Assembly: GCA_933207985.1 (NCBI GenBank)
Contig: OW240912.1
Span: 236,042,244 to 236,106,243 of the forward strand
Direction of reading: 5' to 3'
From: Pelobates cultripes
Lineage: Eukaryota; Chordata; Amphibia; Anura; Pelobatidae
Length of the DNA stretch: 64,000 bases
Numbering within the stretch: position 1 is the stretch's first letter; the number at the start of each line of letters is the position of its first letter. Shown one piece after another: positions 23,281-34,993 of this stretch. The notes below the pieces were generated by a model. It saw nothing but the letters and a program-made list of their open reading frames with translations, was not told where the DNA came from and ran no database searches. Both the position numbers and the translations under genes were made by a program.

Positions 23281-23690
23281 ATGTATTTTATTTATGTATA
23301 TTTATTTTCTTGTATTAGTTATATTTTGGGGGATCTAGCTGAAAACCCATGCAGTCCCCCTGCAGACAATCATATGACTCGGATCGGTGAGATTGGCTGC
23401 AGTGGGACTGTCTCAGGTTTTAAGCAGTCCCCCCAATCGGATCCAGCTAGGGGGGTGGGCATCCTGGCTGCAGGGTAAACAGATCCAACATGGATATTTG
23501 CTAGATTTTATTAGTAAATGTGTAAGGTGATTGAAAACACATTTATTAATTTTCTTTTGGTATTTTTGGAACCAGTAAACTTTTTAAAATGTACTTATTT
23601 TAGAATGTTCTTTCTTTTAACACTGTGCCTTAAGGCAGCTAATGCACCAACATGGTCAATTTATTTATGTATTTTATTTGGGAATAGTTA
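23281..23690. other. No gene; small duplicated patch
   Basis: A GC-richer patch (23340-23475) with CAGTCCCCC repeats is followed by 23478-23560, which copies 19113-19196, and by GCCTTAAGGCAGCTAATGCA, which recurs at 25700. No coding signature. Confidence 0.5.
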
Positions 23691-24534
23691 ACCCGTTAAG
23701 GAGGGAGGCAATTGTAAAGTTCTGACCAAAATAAAACCTAGAATTTTAGCTATATATTTGTTCAGCCATAATTGATCTCTTTTATATTGAATGCACCCAC
23801 AGTTATTATATATCGTTTTCTTCAGGAGAAAGATGGCTTTCATTTTACAACATATATTTATATATGTGGCATAATTTAATATAAATATAATCTAAACGTG
23901 TGAGAAATTAAGAAATGATGATCAGTCTCCCTGCACTTCACACAGAGCCAGGAAGTGCAGGGAGGCGGAAGGTGAGTATACTGAGCACATGTGCTCGCTC
24001 TGACAGTGCTGGGGCCGCCTGATCGGGTGCTCCCGGTCTGCTTCTAATACAGAGGCAGACCAGAGCTCCATTAACCCCGCGATCACCGCGATCACGGTGA
24101 TCTGGGGTTAATTTTACTGCGTGACGGACGAGGTCCGTCACTCGCCGTTAAGGGTTTCCCCTGAGTGACGGACCTTGTCCGTCACTCGTCATTAAGGGGT
24201 TAAGGACGGAGGCAATTGTAAAGTTCTAACCAAAATAAAACTTAGAATTTGAGCTATATATTTGTTCAGCCATAATTGATCTCTTTTATATTGAATGCAC
24301 CCACAGTTATTATATATCATTTTCTTTAGGAGAAAGATGGCTTTTTATTTTACATAAAATATTTATATATGTGGCATAATTTAATATAAATATAATCTAA
24401 ACGTGTGAGAAATTAAGAAAAAACATTTTCTACATTTATTTAACTGCATTTTAACTGTGAATGGCATAATACTGTTAGTTTGTACTGCAATAAAATACAC
24501 ACGTTTGCTATGATAACTCACGAGTACAATAATG
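23691..24534. mobile_element. TTAACCCC-type fragments and duplication unit 2
   Basis: 23693-23915 is a left-end fragment (AGGGAGGCAATTGTAAAGTT). At 23916 it switches to the second copy of the 620-bp unit described at 20849. That unit ends at 24535 where a CR1 LINE is inserted. Confidence 0.8.
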
Positions 24535-25646
24535 CGTAAGTTTAAGTTTGGGTTCCAATATTGTTGAATGGGTAAGGCAGTGGCTGAGTGACAGGCAACA
24601 GAGGGTTGTAGTTAATGGAATATATTCGAAGCTTGGACTTGTCACCAGTGGGGTACCTCAGGGATCTGTACTTGGACCCATTCTCTTTAATATTTTTATT
24701 AGTGATATTGCAGAAGGTCTTGATGGTAAGGTATGTCTTTTTGCTGATGATACTAAGATATGTAACAGGGTTGATGTTCCAGGAGGGATAAGCCAAATGG
24801 CAAATGATTTAGGTAAACTAGAAAAATGGTCAGAATTGTGGCAACTGACATTTAATGTGGATAAGTACAAGATAATGCATCTTGGACGTAAAAACCCAAG
24901 GGCAGAGTACAGAATATTTGATAGAGTTCTAACCTCAACATATGAGGAAAGGGATTTAGGGGTGATTATTTCTGATGACTTAAAGGTAGGCAGACAATGT
25001 AATAGAGCAGCAGGAAATGCTAGCAGAATGCTTGGTTGTATAGGGAGAGGTATTAGCAGTAGAAAGAGGGAAGTGCTCATGCCATTGTACAGAACACTGG
25101 TGAGACCTCACTTGGAGTATTGTACGCAGTACTGGAGACCGTATCTTCAGAAGGATATTGATACCTTAGAGAGAGTTCAGAGAAGGGCTACTAAACTGGT
25201 TCATGGATTGCGGGATAAAACTTACCAGGAAAGGTTAAAGGATCTTAACATGTATAGCTTGGAGGAAAGACGAGACAGGGGGGATATGATAGAAACATTT
25301 AAATATATAAAGGGAATCAACACAGTAAAGGAGGAGACTATATTTAAAAGAAGAAAAACTACCACAACAAGAGGACATAGTCTTAAATTAGAGGGGCAAA
25401 GGTTTAAAAATATTATCAGGAAGTATTACTTTACTGAGAGGGTAGTGGATGCATGGAATAGCCTTCCAGCTGAATTGGTAGAGGTTAACACAGTAAAGGA
25501 GTTTAAGCATGCATGGAATAGGCATAATGCTATTCTAACTATAAGATAAGGCTAGGGACTAATGAAAGTATTTAGAAAATTGGGCAGACTAGATGGGCCA
25601 AATGGTTATTATCTGCTGTCACATTCTATGTTTCTATGTTTCTATG
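24535..25646 (+). pseudogene. 5'-truncated CR1-like LINE with ORF2 C-terminal part
   Basis: An open frame of about 330 codons (24548-25549) covers the second half of a reverse transcriptase: GVPQGSVLGPILFNIFISDI, then FADDTK, the catalytic Asp pair (24739-24756 region). It continues through the CR1-typical stretch RPHLEYC..RVQRRATKLV and YSLEERRDRGDMIE to WNSLPAELVE. A 3' UTR follows, ending in repeated TTTCTATG units (25627-25646) like the octamer tails of CR1. Such enzymes copy LINE RNA into nicked DNA. The endonuclease and RT N-terminus are missing, the usual 5' truncation. The remaining frame has no stop, so the insertion looks young. The flanks are the two sides of a TTAACCCC-type element. 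Confidence 0.9.
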
Positions 25647-25830
25647 TGCAGGTTTCATGGCGAATTGAAAAATTACAGGGTTGTATTTTAACACTGTGCC
25701 TTAAGGCAGCTAATGCACCAACATGGTCAATTATTTTATGTATTTTATTTGGGAATAGTTAACTCCTTAAGGACGGAGGCAATTGTAAAGTTCTGACCAA
25801 AATAAAACCTAGAATTTGAGCTATAAGGGT
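25647..25830. mobile_element. Remainder of TTAACCCC-type element and a further left end
   Basis: TGTGCAGGTTTCATGGCGA resumes the sequence seen at 21476. At 25758 GTTAACTCCTTAAGGACGGA starts another left-end fragment, cut at about 25828. Confidence 0.7.
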
Positions 25831-25948
25831 GTGCTATACTGCCTTAACGGCGTTAAAGCCCTCTCTTTGTAGGATGGCATAGGGCACCCTAATGTCAGGA
25901 AGAGGTTAAGGAATTTTATCACATGACAGGAGGATTCCTATTTTGCAT

Positions 25949-26935
25949 AACACTCTTTACTAAACTCCACAGCAGTAAAGAAAGTGAAACATTTAACCAA
26001 TGAAAAATGCAGTAGGGAGTATGATAGTCCCAGTAAATAGGCTCCTCCCCCTCTTTCTTTACTGCTCCATCGCAGACAGGTCAGAGTTTTTGGCTCTTCC
26101 CTTTATTAGTATTTGTCAAGTATTTTATTAAGTAATTACTCCTGTGGTTATTTAATGTTTCATATAGTACTTATTAGTTTTGTATATTTCTGTGTTTATT
26201 GTTTTTTCATCTAATAATCCTTTCTCTATTTTCACATACACTCCTGTGTATATTTATTTAGCCATCAGTACTTACACTGATTTCCATCTTATGTTTACCA
26301 ATTTTGTCAATTATTTAGTCAGCCAATAACTATTAGTATTTGTTTGTCTTTATTGTTCAATTTTTGTCTTTATTTGTTCCATTTTCATTTGCCCAACCTC
26401 GAGCAGACCCTCTCTATCCAGACGGTTTCTAATACTGCTGATATCTCACCTCACATTCCGGTTCCGCCGTCTCTCAACAGAATCAGTTCTCCCTACCCCC
26501 ACTTCTATTACACGCACTTATCAGCGCACACGACGGCCATCTTTGTTCGTGCATACATTTTGGAACGCCCGCGAGTGCCTGTCACACACGGCGGTACTCG
26601 GCTCCGTTTTACTGAAAAAAACTGGTTTCTCCAACTAATCAGAATATAGAGGTCAGTTATTTACACATTTAAGCTGTATCTAGCATGAAGGTTTTTATTA
26701 ACCTGTGCCTTGCTGGGGTGCTGCCCCTCTACACTGCTGCTGCTGGAGGACGCCCTGTGGCCACCTCTGTTTTCCCTGGGTGAGGCCCAGTACTATATAT
26801 ACTTAAAAGACCCAATACTATGGTTTTCTCCTGCCCTGCTGGGGCAAACTGTCACTACAGTGACTTCATATACAGCTTCACCGACCTCTGCCCTGTGCAA
26901 CACCTATATATATATATATATTACCAATTGACAAG
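25949..26935. other. DIRS left non-coding region
   Basis: A leader of about 1 kb between the left terminal repeat and the first gag-like codons. A TATA microsatellite lies at about 26905-26921. The frame at 26344-26649 is probably chance; a GC-richer section from about 26440 could include promoter or leader sequence. Confidence 0.5.
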
Positions 26936-27492
26936 ACAAGCCTCTCAAACGACAGACTTCCAAGCCATGATAAATGAGGCCGTAGCCGCCTCCATGGAGA
27001 AGGCCCTCTCCAAAATGATGGCCTCTAACTCTGATAAGAGGAAACCATCAAAATCCCACCAATCCCGCCATGACTCAGATTCTGAAGCCCCAGAATCTCA
27101 CATGAGCCAAGAAACCCCCACTGGCAAACGTCACTGGAAAGGGGAAAAAGGGCACCAGAACCCGACCAAGGGTAAGACCCCTGCCAAACGTCACAAACCC
27201 TCAATGGTCACCATCCCGACAACACGAAGACTCCTCGGATGAGGACGACACCCGCACAAAGTCCATGGCTGTCCTGGATGAATGGCAAGCAGATGGGTCA
27301 GACTCAGAGGATGACGCATGGGGTTCAGACTCTGGACCCCAACTTGTTTTCTTACAAAACACCTTGCTGGGAGACTCCCTAGACCCTGATACCACGGAAA
27401 CCCCGCAAGAGGACGAAGACGCCATCTTTGATCCATCGGGCCACAGACTCTTTGACCTGAGAAACATACGACATCCACGCTCAGGGGACTAG
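26936..27492 (+). pseudogene. DIRS ORF1 (gag-like) remnant
   Basis: The first part reads in one frame to about 27242 (AMINEAVAASMEKALSKMMA, then Lys/His-rich sequence). After a frame change near 27235 it continues as an acidic segment (WQADGSDSEDDAWGS, about 27265-27490). A basic low-complexity region followed by an acidic one fits the Gag-like ORF1 of vertebrate DIRS elements. The frame break is visible; much of the usual ORF1 may be missing. Confidence 0.65.
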
Positions 27493-27539
27493 ACACCTCA
27501 GCAGGTTGCAACTCTCTGTTTTTTCAGGAATGGACGACC

Positions 27540-29142
27540 ATCTCCACGGACGCATGGGTCCTACAAACGATACAGGGCTACATCATCGACTTTGTAGACC
27601 ATCCACGTCAAAGGGACCTCTCACACCACATCAGCTGTTCTACGGAAGACCATACCCTCATACACAATGAGTTGCATGAACTATACTCGAAAGGGGCAAT
27701 CGAACCCGCCTCTGGCCCCGGAGGTTTCTTCAGCAACATATTCTTGGTGAAGAAGAAAATGGGAGAATTTCGACCCGTCATAAACTTGAGACAACTCAAC
27801 GAATACATCACATACAGGCACTTCAAGATGGAAGGCATACATCTTCTGAGGGACCTATTACAAGACAAAGATTGGTTCACAAGGCTAGACCTAAAGGACG
27901 CATATCTATCAGTACCCGTCCACCACTCCTGCCGACAATTCCTACGTTTCCTCTGGCAAGACCTTCCCTGGCAGTTCACGTGCCTTCCCTTCGGCCTCAG
28001 CTCGGCCCCATGGTGCTTCACCAAATTACTGAAGCCTGTGGTTGCTCATCTTCGAACACAAGGAATTCGCTGCATTATATACCTGGACAACCTCCTACTG
28101 TTCTGCTCCGACAGGTCCAGGCTGGTACGGCAAACACAATATACCATGGATCTCCTATCATCCCTGGGCTTCGTCGTGAACTTCCAAAGGTCAGCCATCC
28201 ATCTCAAACAGTGCAATTTTTATGATTCGAGATAGACTCCACCACCAGCACGCTACGGTTACCGGCGTCAAAGATCTCAACCATTCGCAAAGAACTATGC
28301 AGGGCCATTCGGTGCCACACCATTCCACTCCGTGCCCTTGCCCGACTGGTGGGACTACTCATGGCTTCCATTCAAGCTATCTTACCCGGTCCACTCCGCT
28401 ACAGGGCGATGCAACGACTCAAAGCATCCTGCCTCAGACAAAATCCCTCTTACGACCAACCGATCCCCATAACGGAGGAAGTCAGAGACGAACTCAGATG
28501 GTGGCTAGACAGGGTGGAGCTCTGGGGATGGGGCGCGACAAGCGAAGACACTTCGACAGGAGCGCCTGGACCTCCCAGGACCTCAACATGCACATAAATT
28601 GCTTAGAGCTTCTGGCAGGATCCTTCGCCATCCGCAGCCTGGCAAAAGACAAGACGGACTGCTGCATCCTCCTCAGGATGGACAACATCTCCGCAGTCTG
28701 CTACATCAACCACCTAGGCGGAGCCCGGTCCCGTCTCCTGTCAGAAATAACGAAAGAGATTTTCGATTTCTTTCTACCTCGCAACATCTCCCTCAAAGCG
28801 GAATACCTCCCAAGGGAAACAAACCTCATGGCAGACTGGTTCTCACACCACTGGCGAGACACAAGCGATTGGAGACTGGATCCACAGATTTTCAACCACA
28901 TAATTGAACTCCGGGGCCCATTTCACCTGGATCTGTTTGCGTCACGCAACAACAGGCAAACACGAGTGTACTTCAGCTGGCTCCCAGATCCGGAGAGCAA
29001 AGCAGGAGCTTACACCTTCCTTCCCTTTGCCATGATAGCAAGGACCATCCACTACCTAAAAAGTCCACGAGTCTCTTTATTGCTCATCACTCCTTTATGG
29101 AGGGGACAACCATGGTTCCCGGATCTCCTAGCACTATCATAG
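27540..29142 (+). pseudogene. DIRS reverse transcriptase/RNase H remnant
   Basis: 27672-28235 gives RT blocks: SKGAIEPA, FSNIFLVKKKMGEFRPVIN, RLDLKDAYLSVPV, LPFGLSSAPWCFTKLL and IIYLDNLLLF. The catalytic YxDD box (28080-28091) reads YLDN, so the second Asp is Asn (AAC), which would abolish synthesis. The frame then changes twice: 28236-28530 carries LVGLLMASIQAILPGPLRYR, and 28570-29142 carries the RNase H-type INCLELLAGSFAIRSL and LRMDNISAVCYIN, followed by FHLDLFASRNNRQTRVYFSW and ITPLWRGQPWFPDLL, the methyltransferase-like tail of this group. Domain order is intact but the reading frame is not. Confidence 0.88.
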
Positions 29143-29181
29143 AGGGATCCTCTCCTACTGCCTCACCATCCATACCTCCTC

Positions 29182-30309
29182 ATGGATCCGAAAGGCAATC
29201 CTCATCCACTGATACTAGACAATCGACTCACCCTGGTGGCTTGGACTCTTTTCGGGGTGCCTGGCAAGTCGGCGAACTATCGCAGGCTGCTAGGGACCTT
29301 CTATGGGACTCATGAGCTCCAGGAACCAGAAGATGCTTGGAATTCCTGGTCCACTTGGTGCATGGAACGGAACCTTGATCCATTTACAGCCACTATTCCA
29401 GCCGTTTTAAACTTTCTATCTCACCTCTTCTCGACAGGTCGATCATACAGGTCGACAGGTCGATCTATCTGCTTGGAATTCCTGGTCCACTTGGTGCATG
29501 GAACGGAACCTCGATACATTTACAGCCACTATTCCAGCCGTTTTAAACTTTCTATCTCACCTCTTCTCGACAGGTCGATCATACAGATAACTTAACATAG
29601 TGCGTTCCGCTATCTCAGCGGCCCACGTACCTATACTAGGGATCCCGGTGGGGAAAGACCCACTGGTGTGTCGACTACTAAGGGGCATCCGACTGCAATG
29701 ACCCGCAGACCACAAATATTCACGACTCATGGACGTAGACGTGGTTCTCCGCTTTCTGAGAGACTGGCCGACGAACGACAGACTGTCCCTTCGACAACTC
29801 TCAGCAAAACTCATGGTTCTGCTTTGCCTAGTTTCTTTCCGCAGAGTTTCGGACGTTCGGGCATTCGACATAGACGCATTTTCAGTATCTCCGGAATCAC
29901 GTTCCGGGTATCCCGTTGCACGAAATCGGACTCTACGTCGGTTTTCTACCCCTTCTTCACCTCAGATCCACAACTCTGCGTCGTCTCCACCCTACGACGA
30001 TAGGTGGAAGTTACGTTACTGATTTGGACCCTGTCCTCAGGCCAACTCCTGGTATACGTTAGCCCACGCGTTCCCATTTCAACGACCACCCTCGCCAGAT
30101 GGGTTCGTTGGATACTGTCTCTAGCAGGCATAGACGCTTCCTTCGGGGCCCACTCGGTACGTGGCGCAGCGGCGTCCTCGGCCTTCGCGGCAGGCGCCTC
30201 GCTATCAGATATCTTACGTTCAGCAGATTGGTCAAGAGAATTCACGTTCCGCACTTTCTACTTCCGCCCGAATTCCGGTGTGGCTATGTCAATCATACAA
30301 CAGCGTTAA
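29182..30309 (+). pseudogene. DIRS tyrosine recombinase remnant
   Basis: The N-terminal SAM-like part lies at 29182-29460. The catalytic part keeps the residues of the family: Arg at 29840 in LVSFRRVSDV, His-x-x-Arg at 30151 and 30160 in GAHSVRGAAAS, and the nucleophile Tyr at 30259 in TFRTFYFRPN. The enzyme would integrate the circular cDNA. The gene is broken by a tandem duplication (29334-29587), a stop near 29700 and a frame change between 29930 and 30003. Confidence 0.85.
29334..29587 (+). repeat. 136-bp tandem duplication inside the recombinase
   Basis: The segment starting TGCTTGGAATTCCTGGTCCA at 29334 restarts at 29470 and runs to GGTCGATCATACAG again. Two base changes separate the copies near their start (CTTGATCC versus CTCGATAC). 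136 is not a multiple of three, so it shifts the frame. Confidence 0.93.
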
Positions 30310-30369
30310 AAAATGCAAAATAGGAAGCCTCCTGTCCTTACCTTTTTGTGTCATTTTATCCCACTCATT

Positions 30370-30465
30370 TTGCCTGGGCATTTGGGGGCAACGTTTTTTG
30401 CCGCCCCCTGGAAATTGCCGCCCAAGGCAAATGCCTTGTTTGCCTCGCGGTACACACACCCCTGT
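30370..30465. mobile_element. hAT-like terminus fragment
   Basis: GCCGCCCCCTGGAAATTGCC GCCCAAGGC followed by GTACACACACCCCTG resembles the ends of hAT elements such as the right end at 60490-60509. Only one end is visible. Confidence 0.4.
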
Positions 30466-32770
30466 CAGTAGCAGAAGCCAGGAGTTGATGAACTGGAACA
30501 GGGGCACAGAGTAGGACACAGGAAGCTGAGGTGTATTGAGAAAACAACAGCCTTCATTTTTTGGTGTTAAAATGGAAGGTGCTGAAACAACTCAAGATGC
30601 ATGAATTGCATTATTAACACAACATGAAACAGAGTCAAATATTTATTTGAGAGACTGTATGTATGAATTTAATGCACCAAGCACACATTGATAACTATGC
30701 ATTTTATGAGGTTTATACGTATGCTATTATTTTGGACCTCTTAGACCTTTTAAGAAATTCTACAATACGATTTTGAAAGGAAAGCAAATATTGCAGCAAT
30801 GCAACCATTTATTTGGCTCTTTTTTCCTCAGTAGATGACGGCAGCAAAGCAATAATATCAAAGTAGTACATACACATGACATTGAGAGAGCGGCAAAATT
30901 TTGTAAGTAAAATGATGAGCAGGCTAGTCATGCTTGTCTAGTTGGGAATCACTTGACTAGAAGTAAAAATAGGCGTAATACAAGTAAAACTATACCAATT
31001 TTGCTTGATAGGCATTTCTATGGCAACACTGCAAAAAGCAGGGAGATTAATACATCAGTGGGGACCTGCTCAGAGTGTGTACCCTGACATAGTATAATGT
31101 GTAACATAAAATATAATAAACATGCTTAACTGGCTTAGAACATAATACAGAAAACAGGCTTTTACAGGGTAGTAAAAGCTATGATTAAAGGGAAACATGG
31201 CGGTAGTTCTCGGGTGGTAATAGACATGTGGAGACAAGCGGCCATAAGTAGCTTAATCCGTTACATACCCCTCCCCCCAGACATGGCTAGTATTCACATA
31301 TGTGGATAGTGTCCCATATATCCCAGGCTGCTCATCCTGCCGGCCCCGAACCGCTTTAAGGGCCCATGTGCAGGTTCCACTGCTCCGGTCTGTCTTGCCA
31401 CCAATAATCTATTTTTAAATGCATGTTGCATCGTATGTATGTGTCCTGTAGGGGTCGTTACACAGGGTGTGTATGGCATTCTGAGAGCTGTGTGGTTGAC
31501 CATCTTATCAAACTGTAATGTGCATACCTATGTGTTATATGTGTGGTAGATGACCTACAGGATGCAGCATAAAAATACCTGCACCTTTTACTTCAATGTC
31601 AGTACTGAGGTTAATATGGAGTAACTCAGAAACCACAAAAAGCTCCCATTCTTCCTCTCTGTACATCTCAACCTTTGGTACTCTATTTCCACGTAAGAAA
31701 TTAGAGCAATTTGACACATCTTTATTGGTATGAACAGCTAGTCATATGTCTGTTCCACTGCTCTTCATGTTAAGCTAATCCAAAAAGTCAAAAAAGTACA
31801 TAGTTTAAAACGAATCATAAGTCAAAAGAAGACTACAGAAGGGTAAATTACAGACATCATGGACAGAGAAGAACAAAATTGCGGCACCAAGATATTGAGA
31901 TCTGACGCAAGAAAGAAAACATAATAAACATAAATAAAATCAAGTGGAGTGGCAAGAGGGCTTAGTTAAACATAAGGACCAGTGAAACAGACTCATGGTG
32001 AGTATCTTAGTCAGCTGTGTCACTAAAATATTACTCACTTATTGCTCTGAATGTGGAAACTGATTCCCGAGATTCTGCAATTTGATTACTAAAGAGTAAG
32101 GCAAAAAGATAAAGATTACAATATAAGCTGGAACATCAAATGGAAAGAGTCAATGGCTAAAAAACTAACAAGTATTATTATTTTTTAACACAGCTTGAAG
32201 CAGCCTATTCAAGCTTTCAGTGATTTCCCACATTAGGCTCACCAACTGATAAATGACTTTATCATCATCACTGTGAACAATCTTGGTGTTCTCATCGACC
32301 CCTGACTTTACATTCTATTGCTTTTGGCAAACATGCAGTTATCCTAAATTCAGTTTCCATTGCATCATGTACTAGGATCACTGCCAGTGCTGATTGCGTA
32401 GATCTTTATGCATCCCTTCTACTGGCTAAAATCAAGATTTTTAGATAACCCACAGATACGAGTGAGGTTTAGTTACCATAGTGAATGATGGACTATTAGA
32501 CACAGCTAGCATAAATTTGTGTTTTAATTTATTTTTCTTTGTAAGAAATGAATGCAAACACTGCATTGAACAGTTAGAAGGAGGGAATTTCAATTACCTA
32601 TTCAATCAATTTTCAGTTCAAGCAATACCCAGATAGTTAACATATTCCAGGAGGAATTTAAAATCAGAGAAACTATCCCTAAATAGGGCTCATTTATGGT
32701 TGTTGGTAACGAACAGTGGTTACCAGTAGTTTCCATGTTACACAATGTAAAGTTTAGCTACTGGTAATTA
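30466..32770. other. No gene recognised in 2.3 kb
   Basis: AT-rich sequence with scattered short frames. 31190-31510 is GC-richer with a 69-codon minus frame but no known domain. No terminal repeats or duplications were recognised. Confidence 0.45.
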
Positions 32771-32865
32771 CATAGAATGTGACGGCAGATAAGTACCATT
32801 CGGCCCATTTAGTCTGCCCAATTTTCTAAATACCTTTACTTTGCCCAACATATCCCATGAAGATT
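32771..32865 (-). mobile_element. CR1-like LINE 3' end, minus strand
   Basis: CATAGAATGTGACGGCAGAT and TAGTCTGCCCAATTTTCTAA are the reverse complement of the 3' UTR of the CR1 copy at 25568-25636. This is a severely 5'-truncated insertion of the same family. Confidence 0.85.
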
Positions 32866-33084
32866 ACCATCTGTTTTCAAGACTAGACATTAAAAATTAC
32901 CACAATTCATTATCTGACTACTTGTTATACCTGGCTCTTCTAAGTGCAATGAAAAAAGGGACACATTTGCGACTGCAAACTCTAAATGCATTTATGTTTT
33001 AAAAAAAAAAAAAAGTATAGTTAAGTACTATTAATAATCATTAAAAAAACAAAACACATCTGTAACCATGGCATTTAATTTGCA
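32866..33084. other. No gene; contig end
   Basis: AT-rich sequence leading to the first assembly gap. Confidence 0.5.
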
Positions 33085-33184
33085 NNNNNNNNNNNNNNNN
33101 NNNNNNNNNNNNNNNNNNNNNNNNNNNNNNNNNNNNNNNNNNNNNNNNNNNNNNNNNNNNNNNNNNNNNNNNNNNNNNNNNNNN
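33085..33184. other. Assembly gap, 100 N
   Basis: Exactly 100 undetermined bases, the usual placeholder for a gap of unknown size. Confidence 1.
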
Positions 33185-33719
33185 ATTTTAAAAAAATACC
33201 TATGAAATTTGGCAAGACAGTTGTATGCAAACACTAAGATCAACTTGTTTAGACAATCATAGAAGAAGAAAAAGAATAGTGTACCATGGCAAAGAATTAG
33301 AAATGTGCCTTTTTTTATTCACAAAAATCTAAATTGCAAAAAAGTATGTAAAACGTGGTGGTCAGTATGGGCGCGTAGCAGGTGTTAACCCCTTAAGGAC
33401 TGAGACAAATGTACACGTTGTGATCAAAACAAAACGTAAACAAAACCTGGAATTTGTGCTGTATGTCTGTTCAGGCATAAGTCACCTCTTTCATATTATG
33501 TGCACCCACACTTATTATATATCATTTTATTCAGGGAAAGAGGGCTTTCATTTAACATCAAATATTTAGGTATGAAACATAATTTAATATGAATAAAATA
33601 TTTTTAAAAATGGGAGAAAAGAAGAATTTCTTTAAAAAAAAATTATTTCTACGTTACATTTTAGCCGTTAATGTCATAATACTGTTTGCTTTTACTGCAA
33701 TAAAATACACATATTTGTA

Positions 33720-34170
33720 TTCAGCGATGTCTCACGTGTAAAGCAGCACACCCTATGTACAGGTTTTATGGGGTTTTGAGACATTACAGGGTCAAATATA
33801 GCATGTTACATTTTTCAGTTTTTTCACATTGAAATTCGCCAGATTGGTTACGTTGCCTTTGAGACTGTATGTTAGCCCAGGAGTGAGAATTACCCCCACG
33901 ATGGCATACCATTTGCAATAGTAGACAACCCAAAAAATTGCAAATGGCTACTAAAAAAGACTGGACATACCCCATTTGCAATACCGTGGGTTGTCTATTG
34001 CAAATGCCATCATGGGGGTAATTTTTATTCCTTGGCTACCATTCAGTCTCAAAGGCAATGTAACCAATCTGGCGAATTTCAATGTGAAAAAACTGAAACA
34101 CTAGTCTTATATTTGACTCTAACTTTTGAAAACACCATAAAACCTGTACATGATGGGTACTGTTATACTC
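33720..34170. repeat. Large imperfect palindrome, arms about 200 bp
   Basis: ACAGGTTTTATGG at 33758 pairs with CCATAAAACCTGT at 34135. TTTCAGTTTTTTCACATTGA at 33811 pairs with the reverse at about 34079-34101. CCATTTGCAATAGTAGACAA at 33908 pairs with TTGTCTATTGCAAATG at 33992. The centre lies near 33950-33965. Such a structure can fold into one long hairpin. Confidence 0.85.
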
Positions 34171-34185
34171 AGGAGACTTCGCTGA

Positions 34186-34350
34186 ACACAAGTATTAGTG
34201 TTTAAAAACAGTAAAATGTATCACAACAATTATATCGTCTGTGTAAGTGCCATTTGTGTGTGAAAAATGCAACGAATTTCACTTTCACTGACAATATCAT
34301 CGTTGTAATACATTTTACTGTTTTGAAACACTAATATTTGTGTTCAGCGA
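34186..34350. repeat. Second large palindrome, arms about 70 bp
   Basis: ACACAAGTATTAGTGTTT..AACAGTAAAATGTAT is mirrored by ATACATTTTACTGTT..AAACACTAATATTTGTGT. The loop contains GCCATTTGTGTGTGAAAAAT. Confidence 0.85.
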
Positions 34351-34504
34351 AGTCTTCCGAGTAAAACAGCACCCCCCATGTACAAATTTTATGGTGTCTT
34401 GGAAAGTTACAGGGTTAAATATAGTGCTAGCAAATTAAATTCCCTGGACTTTTGGCCTGAGTTGTCAGGCAGGTCCTGCAAATTGTAATTCATAAAATGA
34501 CCTA

Positions 34505-34601
34505 ATTATGTAAAATTATTACATGAATATATACGTAGAATTATTATATATATACACATATATGTATATAATTTTTTAAAATTATTTTATCTATATATAC
34601 G

Positions 34602-34633
<32 letters not shown>

Positions 34634-34900
34634 TATACGTATATACTTATGTATATAGATATATATATTATTTGTTCTACATGTATTTCGATATCAATAT
34701 ATATATTAATTTTAAAATCCAGTTAGAATGAATTTACACATTTTTTAATTTATTTATTTTTTTATATTTTTTTAACGTATTTACATATTTATTTATTTCA
34801 TATTATATATATATATATATATAAATGATAATTATATATATATATATTTAATCAATATCATTCTACGTGTATTTTGATATTAATATATATAATTATATAT
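34505..34900. repeat. AT-rich region with TATA/TACGTATA microsatellites
   Basis: Several TA runs with interspersed TATACGTATA units. Partly repeated at 47273-47388. Confidence 0.9.
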
Positions 34901-34993
34901 ACCGTATTTTTCACTCCATAAGACGCACTTTTTTCCCCTCAAAAGTGAGGGGACATGTCTGTGCGTCTTATGGAGCAAATGTGAAGCTTTACT

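Larger units (their letters stand above)
25925..30336 (+). mobile_element. DIRS-like tyrosine-recombinase retrotransposon, decayed
   Basis: The left end holds GACAGGAGGATTCCTATTTT GCAT (25925-25948); the right end holds its inverted counterpart ATGCAAAATAGGAAGCCTCC TGTC (30313-30336), as expected for split inverted terminal repeats. In between, all on the plus strand, are a gag-like frame, RT/RNase H with the DIRS-typical C-terminal domain, and a tyrosine recombinase. Length is about 4.4 kb, slightly short for the group. DIRS elements integrate circular DNA by recombinase and leave no target duplication; none was seen. Frame breaks in every gene show it is inactive. Confidence 0.85.

Noticed and set aside
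27191..27511. Minus-strand frames of 88-106 codons
   Set aside because: They are shadows of the DIRS gag-like region on the plus strand.
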